NCBI GenBank assembly: GCA_016189965.1 | Contig: JACPRL010000182.1 | Location: forward strand, 1-14,701 | Reading direction: 5' to 3' | From: Acidobacteriota bacterium | Lineage (GTDB): Bacteria > Acidobacteriota > Terriglobia > Acidiferrales > 2-02-FULL-67-57 | Length of the DNA: 14,701 nucleotides | Part shown: positions 5,752-11,352 of the stretch, in pieces | Position numbering within the stretch: the first letter of the stretch is position 1 | Layout of the letters: the number at the start of each line of letters is the position of its first letter | Made by a program: the position numbers and the translations under genes | Notes under the pieces: generated by a model | Told to the model about the DNA's origin: nothing | Databases searched by the model: none | What the model saw: the letters and a program-made list of their open reading frames with translations, nothing else

Positions 5752-7342
5752 ATTCGGTGCGCAGCACGTTGATGCGGCGGAAGCGCGCCGGGGCGCAGCC
5801 GTGGCTCATGGAATTGGTCTGGGGCGGCTGGCCCTTGCCATCGCCCGTCAGGCCTTGGTTTTCCCAGAAGCGCGAGTCGGCGATGGCATCGCAGGCCTGC
5901 CAGAACTCGTCGCTGCGCGCCTGGTAGGCGACGCGGGAAATCATCCGGCCCTTCTTCCCGCCTTTGATTTCCCAGAAGGCGTCGCCGCCGAACTGGAAGT
6001 TGTAGCGCTGCTGGTCAATGGACCACGAGCCCAGGCCTTCGATGAGCACGCCGTCCTCCACGCCGCCGATCAGGTGGTCGAGGGTCATCGGCTTCGGGCC
6101 CGGCAGCAGCCAGACATTGGGGATGCGCTGGAAAGGGATGGAGTCGTAGCTGTCGGCGTAGCAGCAGGCGTGGGATTCCTTGTCGCCCACCAGGTGGGCT
6201 TGGTCGCGGATGGTCTGGTAGCCGACGAAGATGCCGTCCTTGATGATGTGGAAGCGGGTGGTGGGGACGCCCTCGTCGTCGTAGCCGCAGGTGGAGAGGC
6301 CGCCGGGCAGGGTGCGGTCGCCGACAATCGTCACCAGTTCGCTCCCCACGCGGTAGGTGCCCAGCTTGTCGGGAGTGAGGAAACTGGTGCCGGCGAAGTT
6401 GGCCTCGTAGCCCAGGGCGCGGTCGAGCTCGGTCGAATGCCCGATGGACTCGTGGATGGTCAGGGAGAGGTTCGACGGCATGATGACCAGGTCTTTGCGC
6501 CCCGGCTCAATCGGCGGCGCGCTCAAGTGCTCGACGCACTCCTCGCCCACCCGCCGTGCATTCTCGAGCATCTGCGCCTGCTCGATGTACTCGTAGCCGC
6601 CCGTGACCGCCGGCACCCCGTAGCTGCGCTCGCGCCGCGTGCGTGTCTCGCGGTCGACTGCCGTGGCTGTGTATTCGGGGATTACCTGCTGGAGGTACTG
6701 CTCGATGTAGGAGCCGTCGGTCGAAGCAAGAAACTTGTGCTCGGAGCGGAAGCGCAGTTGGGAGACGACGGAGAAAACCTTGGGGACCTTCCGCACTTCC
6801 TCGTTGATGGCCTGGAGGAAGGCCAGCTTGTCTTTCACCGAAACTTCGAACGGGTCTTTCCGGTAGGGGGTGCGCCAGAGCGCCTCGGCCGGCTTCACCG
6901 GAGCGAGTTGGACCGCGGTGCGCTGCAAGGCGACGTTGGCCTGGGCGACGCCGACCGCCTCGCGGGCGATGCGAGCTACTTCTTCCTTTTCGACGCGGGG
7001 GCTGGCGGCGAACCCCCAGGTGCCTTTCACGAGCACGCGCACGCCGAAGCCGAAGCTCCGGGACTCATCGACCTCGGGGACGTGCAGCACAGCGCCGGTG
7101 CGCAGGTCGGGTTGGGTGCGCAGGCTCACGTCCTGCACGTGGTAGCGGCAGACGCGCATGTCGGCGTAGGAGGCGCCGAGCTTTTGCGCCGTCTCCAGCG
7201 CTACCGCCATCAGAGAACGATAGATGGGGTCAGGTTGAGCCGCGGCGGCCAGCGCCGGCTCCCAGCCGGCCATGCCGGGCAAGGAGGCGGCCGCCGCTCC
7301 GACGGCGCAGCCTTTGAGGAATTCGCGGCGTGTGACGCTCAT
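5750..7342 (-). CDS. tldD: TldD-type zinc metallopeptidase with Tat export signal
   Basis: The 530-residue catalytic subunit carries a twin-arginine signal at its N-terminus (TRREFLK, hydrophobic GAAAASLPG, likely cut near residue 32). It would therefore act outside the cytoplasm, unlike E. coli TldD. The zinc motif is HESIGH at 297-302 (His297, Glu298, His302) in the family pattern HExxxH. The conserved glycine-rich C-terminal stretches GVEDGVLIEGLGSWSID and SHGCAPARF follow. Where I recall Cys-Gly-Lys in well-studied TldD proteins, this one reads Asp501-Gly-Lys; a Cys occurs at 516. The start ATG at 7342 has GAGGTGG upstream. First gene of a two-gene operon with tldE. The family call is secure; periplasmic action follows from the signal peptide. 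Confidence 0.92.
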   Translation of the reverse strand: MSVTRREFLKGCAVGAAAASLPGMAGWEPALAAAAQPDPIYRSLMAVALETAQKLGASYADMRVCRYHVQDVSLRTQPDLRTGAVLHVPEVDESRSFGFGVRVLVKGTWGFAASPRVEKEEVARIAREAVGVAQANVALQRTAVQLAPVKPAEALWRTPYRKDPFEVSVKDKLAFLQAINEEVRKVPKVFSVVSQLRFRSEHKFLASTDGSYIEQYLQQVIPEYTATAVDRETRTRRERSYGVPAVTGGYEYIEQAQMLENARRVGEECVEHLSAPPIEPGRKDLVIMPSNLSLTIHESIGHSTELDRALGYEANFAGTSFLTPDKLGTYRVGSELVTIVGDRTLPGGLSTCGYDDEGVPTTRFHIIKDGIFVGYQTIRDQAHLVGDKESHACCYADSYDSIPFQRIPNVWLLPGPKPMTLDHLIGGVEDGVLIEGLGSWSIDQQRYNFQFGGDAFWEIKGGKKGRMISRVAYQARSDEFWQACDAIADSRFWENQGLTGDGKGQPPQTNSMSHGCAPARFRRINVLRTE

Positions 7343-7372
7343 CCACCACCTCGCACAACTAAAGTATTAATC

Positions 7373-7454
7373 TGTCATCCTGAGCGAAGCGAAGGATCTC
7401 CGGTGAGCCGCGGCGGTGGCTGCCCTGAGATGCTTCGCTTCGCTCAGCATGACA
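7373..7454. repeat. Long hairpin repeat of the TCATCCTGAGCGAAG type
   Basis: Two 28-base arms, 7373-7400 (tgtcatcctgagcgaagcga...) and 7427-7454, are reverse complements at 26 of 28 positions around a 26-base loop. The left-arm sequence recurs in degenerate form at 10575-10633. It lies between tldD and the upstream small gene and leaves only about 30 bases for a tldD leader, so any tldD promoter must lie within or beyond the repeat. Confidence 0.8.
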
Positions 7455-7549
7455 ATTGCCTGTTTCCGCGCTGACAAGAGGGTTTGCGACAGCTTCTACT
7501 GTTCCTTACCCCCGTTTGGACGATGCGCGGGGCCGGACGGTTGCGGATT

Positions 7550-7909
7550 TTACTCGATTTCAAGCTGCGCGAGCAGCTCCTCGATGTTGGCCGGAGTGAC
7601 TTCGATGTTCGAGCGCACGGCCTCGAGCTCTTCGACTTCATCGAAGGCCTGGAACAGGCGCATCTTGACCGCGGCGTACTGCTCCGCTCCGTTCAGGGCG
7701 CGGCCGTGGGCGCGCTCCCACGCCTCCAGGGCGTCGCGGCGCAGCAGCACCGGCACGTCGTAGCTGTGCTTGCGGTCGCGCGAGACGACGAAAACGTACT
7801 CGCTGCCCCCCGAGGCGGCTCGGGCGGGCTCACTGCGCACCTCTTCGAAGTGGTACTGGTAGACGTAGCCGGTGGCGGCGGAATAGCTCTTGATGCGCCG
7901 GACGGTCAT
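7550..7909 (-). CDS. Small conserved-looking protein of unknown function
   Basis: The gene encodes 119 residues with no signal peptide, membrane segment or recognised catalytic motif. The N-terminal part is beta-rich (IKSYSAATGYVYQYHFEEV, then EYVFVVSRDRKHSYDVPVLL). The middle is an acidic helix (ALEAWERAHGRALNGAEQYA, AVKMRLFQAFDEVEELEAVR), and a short ELLAQLEIE tail follows. Composition and codon use match its neighbours, and a good promoter precedes it, so I believe it is real. The leader would be very short, and no Shine-Dalgarno sequence stands before the ATG (GGGCCCTTCG precedes it), so initiation may be weak or leader-poor. It is divergent from the antiporter and separated from tldD by a hairpin repeat. 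No function assigned. Confidence 0.8.
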   Translation of the reverse strand: MTVRRIKSYSAATGYVYQYHFEEVRSEPARAASGGSEYVFVVSRDRKHSYDVPVLLRRDALEAWERAHGRALNGAEQYAAVKMRLFQAFDEVEELEAVRSNIEVTPANIEELLAQLEIE

Positions 7910-7926
7910 CGAAGGGCCCCACGGCG

Positions 7927-7956
7927 ATTATTGAAGCGGCGCTGGAAAGGTGTCAA
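7927..7956 (-). promoter_or_regulatory. Sigma-70-like promoter of the 119-residue gene
   Basis: On the minus strand a perfect TTGACA (7956-7951) is followed after 18 bases by AATAAT (7932-7927, 5 of 6 to TATAAT). Transcription would start near 7920, only about 11 bases before the ATG at 7909. It is the best -35/-10 pair I found in the window. Confidence 0.6.
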
Positions 7957-7972
7957 GCGAGCGCAACGCCTG

Positions 7973-7981
7973 TGCTAGGAT
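7973..7981 (+). promoter_or_regulatory. Extended -10 promoter element of the antiporter gene
   Basis: TGC-TAGGAT fits an extended -10 with a 4-of-6 hexamer. No -35 consensus stands upstream. Transcription near 7988 would exclude the upstream in-frame starts at 7950 (GTG) and 7980 (ATG) and leave the GTG at 8013. Its upstream region overlaps the -35 of the divergent promoter. Confidence 0.35.
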
Positions 7982-7995
7982 GACCGTTCACGTCT

Positions 7996-8003
7996 GGAGG
8001 GAG
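7996..8003 (+). promoter_or_regulatory. Ribosome binding site fixing the antiporter GTG start
   Basis: GGAGGGAG ends nine bases before the GTG at 8013. The other in-frame starts, 7950 and 7980, have no comparable purine-rich site. Confidence 0.6.
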
Positions 8004-8012
8004 TCAGCAATC

Positions 8013-9200
8013 GTGGAAGGCCACTCGCTCGCCATTCTCTCGCAGATTTTCATCATGTTCGCCGCCGCCAAGCTGCTGGCGGTGGTGGGCGAGCGCTACA
8101 AGATTCCCGCTGTAATCTCCGAGATCCTGGCTGGCATTCTGATTGGCCCCTCCCTGCTGGGGCTGGTGCACCCAGAGGAATGGACGATGGCGCTGGCCGG
8201 GTTGGGGGCCATCATCCTGCTCTTCGACGTCGGACTCGACCAGAAGCTCACCGACCTGATGAAAGTCGGCTGGACCGTCCTGCTGGTGGCTTCGCTCGGC
8301 GTCGTCGTGCCCTTTTTCCTCGGCTACGGGCTGCTGGCGCTGCTCGAACACTCGACGACGGAAAGCATCTTCATGGGCGCGGCCATGGTGGCGACCAGCG
8401 TCGGCATCACGGCGCGCGTGTTGCAGGAGCTGGGCGTGCTCAAGACTGTGGTGGCCACGGTGATTCTCGGCGCGGCGGTGATTGACGACATCTTCGGAAT
8501 GATCGTGCTGGCCGTGGTCAGCGGATTGCGCGAGGGCGTGAACTACGCCCAGATTATCAGCGTGGCGGGGATGGCCGTCGGATTCACGTTGTTCATCGTG
8601 CTGGTGGGAGGCCGCGTGATGCGCCGCGTGACGCCGCGCGTGCGCGGTTTTGCGGTTGGCGACCCCTACTTTCCCCTGGCCCTGGTGATTTGTCTGGGGC
8701 TGGCGGTGGCGGCGGAGAAAATCGGCATCGCCGCCATCGTGGGCGCTTTTTTGGCTGGCCTGGTGTTCTCCGAGGAAGAGTTGACGCCGGGGCTGAAGGA
8801 CAAGATCCACGCCCTCTACGAATTCCTGGTGCCGTTTTTCTTTGTGACCATGGGGATGCAAATGGACGTGCGCGTCCTGGGCCAGCGGCAGATTCTCTTG
8901 CTGGCCGCCCTGGTGACGGTGCTGGCCATTCTCGGCAAGCTGGTGGGCTGCGGGCTGGGCGCCTACCGGATGGGCTGGCGAGCCGCCACGCAGGTGGGCG
9001 TGGGGATGGTGCCGCGGGGCGAGGTAGGCATCATCGTGGCCTCCATCGGACTCGGCCTGGGAACAATTTCGGATGAAATCTACGCTGTGGTGATCATCAT
9101 GGTGCTGGCGACCACGCTGCTGGCCCCGCCGGCCCTGAAGGTGCTCTTCAGCCCGCGCGTGGAACCCGCCCCGGCCAACCCGCCCAGCGACCTCCTCTAG
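8013..9200 (+). CDS. CPA2-type cation:proton antiporter (Na+/H+ exchanger domain)
   Basis: This 395-residue inner-membrane protein is made almost wholly of hydrophobic helices (about 11-13). It fits the Na+/H+ exchanger domain of the CPA2 family, which exchanges H+ for Na+ or K+ in pH and ion homeostasis. Diagnostic features are the N-terminal KIPAVISEILAGILIGPSLL (typical of KefB/NapA-like proteins), FDVGLDQKL after the third helix, the paired acidic residues Asp158-Asp159 in AAVIDDIFG (the ion-binding site), and MVPRGEVGIIVA near the end. The protein stops after a short proline-rich tail and lacks the cytoplasmic TrkA-N/RCK nucleotide-binding domain found in Kef-type members. I chose the GTG at 8013 because of its GGAGGGAG site. 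The transported cation cannot be read from sequence. Confidence 0.93.
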   Translation: MEGHSLAILSQIFIMFAAAKLLAVVGERYKIPAVISEILAGILIGPSLLGLVHPEEWTMALAGLGAIILLFDVGLDQKLTDLMKVGWTVLLVASLGVVVPFFLGYGLLALLEHSTTESIFMGAAMVATSVGITARVLQELGVLKTVVATVILGAAVIDDIFGMIVLAVVSGLREGVNYAQIISVAGMAVGFTLFIVLVGGRVMRRVTPRVRGFAVGDPYFPLALVICLGLAVAAEKIGIAAIVGAFLAGLVFSEEELTPGLKDKIHALYEFLVPFFFVTMGMQMDVRVLGQRQILLLAALVTVLAILGKLVGCGLGAYRMGWRAATQVGVGMVPRGEVGIIVASIGLGLGTISDEIYAVVIIMVLATTLLAPPALKVLFSPRVEPAPANPPSDLL

Positions 9201-9224
9201 TAGCAGGATGATGAAAGGTCGTTC

Positions 9225-9333
9225 AATTGGAAGGGCACGGCTTCAGCCGTGCCGAAAAAAAGTTGCGCGGAGCGCAACCGCGGAAGGGGTGCGGGGAAAC
9301 CCTCTTCGGGTGTCCCCGCGAGAAACCTGAAGG
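9225..9333 (-). repeat. 109-bp dispersed repeat, copy B (inverted relative to copy A)
   Basis: This is the reverse complement of 91-199 with five mismatches. The hairpin ggcacggct/agccgtgcc is conserved exactly, as is the adjacent run of seven A. It fills most of the 159-base space between the convergent antiporter and M50 genes. Despite that position it is not a classical terminator: read from the antiporter the hairpin is followed by A residues, and read from the M50 gene the T-run precedes the hairpin. Confidence 0.85.
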
Positions 9334-9359
9334 ACGGACGCTCAAGCTGTTCGCGGGCT

Positions 9360-10463
9360 TCAGCGCGCTCGGCGCAGAACCTCGAAGTCCGCTGCGCTCT
9401 TGCGGGAGAGAAACGCGATGCTGTAGAGGAGATTCTGCAGGGTGACGATGCCCACCAGGGTTTCCCCTTCCAGCACCGGAATCACCGAGAGCCCCCGCCC
9501 GGTCAGCGTGCGGAAGGCCGAAGCCAGTGTGTCGCGCCGCTGCGCCACTTCAAAGCGGGTGCTCATCACCGCCTGCACGGAGTTGTTCCAGCCCTGGCCG
9601 GCGAAGGCGCGCAACAAGCCGCCGCGAGTTAACACCCCCACCACGCGCCCCTCGGCCACCACCGGGAAGTCGTCCTGGAGCGAATGCAGCGCCCGGTCGA
9701 GCGCGTCGAAGAGCGAGTCCGACGGCGCCAGCCGCTGAAACTCGGTCAGCATCACGTCTTCCAGGTAAATGCGCTCCAGGGCCGACTGCAGCACGGCGAT
9801 GCGCTCCTCAGCCAGCGCCGCCCAGAACACGAACAGCCCGATCACCACCAGCCAGGGCTGCCACACCACCAACCCCACCAGCATGAAGAGCAGGGAGAAG
9901 AAGTGGCCGACAGAGACGGCGCGGCGCGTGGCGTCGATGTAATCCATCCGCGCTGCCAGCCAGGCGCGCAGCACGCGGCCTCCGTCCAGCGGATAGGCCG
10001 GAATCAGGTTGAACACGCCGATGTAGAGGTTCGACCAGAAGAGGCTCCCCAGCAGCACCTCGCTGGAGACCACCGGCCGCAGCAGATCCCCCGGCGCCAC
10101 CACCAGCAGCAGTACCCCCAGCCACAAGGCCAGCACGAAGTTCGCCGCCGGCCCCGCCAGCGCGATGGCAATCTCCTGCCGCGGGTCGCGCGGCAGGTCT
10201 TCCAGCATGGCCAACCCCCCGATGGGCAGCAGCGTGATCGAGCGCACGCGCAACCCGTAGCGCAGGCTGACGTAACTGTGGGCCAGTTCGTGCAACAGCA
10301 CGCAGACAAACACCAGGCTGAGCAGGAGCAAGCTCCGCAGGCCCGCCAGCCAGCCGTGCGCCGCCACCGACACCAGGAACAGGAAGGCGAGCAGAAAAAG
10401 AAAGGTGAAGTGGATGCGGATGGAAATCCCGTACAGATGGCCGAGTTGGAGCGCCCAGCGCAC
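9360..10463 (-). CDS. Site-2-type intramembrane metalloprotease (M50) with two CBS domains
   Basis: The 367-residue membrane protein has about six hydrophobic segments in residues 15-215. The zinc site is HELAH at 58-62 (His58, Glu59, His62) inside a helix. The second family motif is PAYPLDGGR with Asp160 as third zinc ligand, and GPAAN (104-108) lies between them. Two CBS domains follow at roughly 236-295 (EDVMLTEFQRLAPSDSL...VVGVLTRGGLL) and 300-355 (VMSTRFEVAQRRDT...LVGIVTLQNLL), as in the SpoIVFB-like CBS-containing branch, where they sense nucleotides or energy state. Such proteases cut transmembrane anchors, often of anti-sigma factors, but no such substrate gene is in the window. The start is GTG at 10463, with GGAGGAG upstream. 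Its 3' end meets the antiporter convergently across a repeat. Confidence 0.92.
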   Translation of the reverse strand: MRWALQLGHLYGISIRIHFTFLFLLAFLFLVSVAAHGWLAGLRSLLLLSLVFVCVLLHELAHSYVSLRYGLRVRSITLLPIGGLAMLEDLPRDPRQEIAIALAGPAANFVLALWLGVLLLVVAPGDLLRPVVSSEVLLGSLFWSNLYIGVFNLIPAYPLDGGRVLRAWLAARMDYIDATRRAVSVGHFFSLLFMLVGLVVWQPWLVVIGLFVFWAALAEERIAVLQSALERIYLEDVMLTEFQRLAPSDSLFDALDRALHSLQDDFPVVAEGRVVGVLTRGGLLRAFAGQGWNNSVQAVMSTRFEVAQRRDTLASAFRTLTGRGLSVIPVLEGETLVGIVTLQNLLYSIAFLSRKSAADFEVLRRAR

Positions 10464-10797
10464 GGCCTGTAACTCCTCCCAACATTATAGCCGCCGCCTG
10501 GCCACTCTCCTAGAGGAAGTGGCGCCGCCGCAAACGGACCGCGCCGGCCAATACCTACCGTGCCAACCCAAGAGTGTCATCCTGAGCGAAGCCCTGAGCC
10601 CGCGACGCGGGCTCGGGCGAAGTCGAAGGATCTGCTTTTTCTCGATAAGTGGGAGGTCATTCTGAGGAGAGGTCGGTGTTCCCGGTGGCAGGTGCCACCG
10701 GGCTCGGCGGTTGCTTTCTTTCTCGCGTCACGGGTCGGGGGCCTGCACTGAGTCCCGCAGAGCGGGACGAAGTGTCGCGAACTACGGGTCGCGGCCT
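10464..10797. other. 334-bp intergenic region with three palindromic elements
   Basis: No gene is credible here. It contains 10575-10633, a degenerate member of the TCATCCTGAGCGAAG family, with an inner stem gagcccgc/gcgggctc at 10596-10614. It also has a perfect 10-bp-arm hairpin at 10681-10702 (cccggtggca/gg/tgccaccggg) and a 7-bp-arm hairpin at 10752-10768 (gtcccgc/aga/gcgggac). Any of these may end the upstream pilin operon transcript, but none has a T-run on the required side. The M50 promoter lies at the left end. Confidence 0.7.
10484..10489 (-). promoter_or_regulatory. Perfect -10 hexamer of the M50 protease gene
   Basis: The minus strand reads TATAAT, 20 bases before the GTG start. 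Transcription would begin near 10477, inside the GGAGGAG ribosome binding site, giving a leader of only about 14 bases. No matching -35 is seen at 16-18 bases. Confidence 0.4.
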
Positions 10798-11343
10798 TTA
10801 GGACGGCGGCTCTTCTTCCGGGGTTTCTTCCGCTGGCTGTTCTTCGGGCGCTTCCTCGGCCGGCGGCGTTTCCGCCTTGGGAGCGGGCTTGGGCGCGGGG
10901 CGCTGGCGGCCTTTGAACTTTTCCAGCGCCGCGATCTGTTCGTCCAGTTCGCGGAGGCGCTGCTCGGCGTCCGCGATCAACCCCTCATTGGACTCCATGG
11001 CCTGGGCGGCCATATCGCGCTCGTAGTCGTCGGCCGCCTCCCGCCGCCGCTGCTCCAGCTCCTCTCCATCCTTCCGGAAGGCGTCTAGGTCCGTCTGCGC
11101 ATTCTTGCGCTCCTCGCGCAGGCGGTCGAGTTCGGCCCAAGGGTCTTCGACCTCGGGGGCTTCTTCCGCCTTCGCCTCGGGAGCCGCGGCCGGGGCCTCG
11201 GGAAAGTCTTCGTTGGTCCAGACCTTGCGGGCTTTCTTCTTCGCCGGCTCCTTTTCGCCCGTGGTCTGGGCCACCAGGGCGAGCGTGGTCGTCACCGCCA
11301 GGAGCAGGATCAAGAGCCGAAGGAGGGTGTTTCGGTTACGCAT
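10798..11343 (-). CDS. Small secreted coiled-coil protein, last gene of the pilin operon
   Basis: This 181-residue protein begins with a signal peptide (MRNRNTLLRLLILLLAV..., ending near residue 25). A short lysine-rich stretch carries KARKVWTNEDFPEAP. Residues ~65-145 form a charged heptad-like coiled coil (ELDRLREERKNAQTDLDAF, ADAEQRLRELDEQIAALEKF). The last 40 residues are low-complexity Pro/Ala/Glu. The KVWTNEDF motif resembles one I associate with exported acidobacterial proteins of unknown role. The ATG lies nine bases after the stop of the PilX-like gene, without a clear ribosome binding site, so expression probably depends on translation of the upstream gene. A periplasmic scaffold or pilus accessory role is a guess from context only. 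Confidence 0.8.
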   Translation of the reverse strand: MRNRNTLLRLLILLLAVTTTLALVAQTTGEKEPAKKKARKVWTNEDFPEAPAAAPEAKAEEAPEVEDPWAELDRLREERKNAQTDLDAFRKDGEELEQRRREAADDYERDMAAQAMESNEGLIADAEQRLRELDEQIAALEKFKGRQRPAPKPAPKAETPPAEEAPEEQPAEETPEEEPPS

Positions 11344-11352
11344 AGGCGTATT

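Noticed and set aside
4550..7474. Long plus-strand open frames opposite tldE and tldD (4550-5737 and 5801-7474)
   Set aside because: Low-complexity Gly/Val/Asp/Arg-rich translations without motifs, antisense to well-supported TldE and TldD genes.
7950..8012. Antiporter start at GTG 7950 or ATG 7980
   Set aside because: Neither has a ribosome binding site, and both lie upstream of the predicted transcription start. The added residues are charged and unlike the N-terminus of the family.
8004..8861. Minus-strand open frame opposite the antiporter
   Set aside because: His/Gln/Asp-rich translation, typical of the antisense of hydrophobic membrane codons; no supporting signals.
9225..9262. Bidirectional terminator between the convergent antiporter and M50 genes
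   Set aside because: The hairpin is strong, but the homopolymer is on the wrong side for intrinsic termination in both directions, and the whole unit is a dispersed repeat also found at 91-199.
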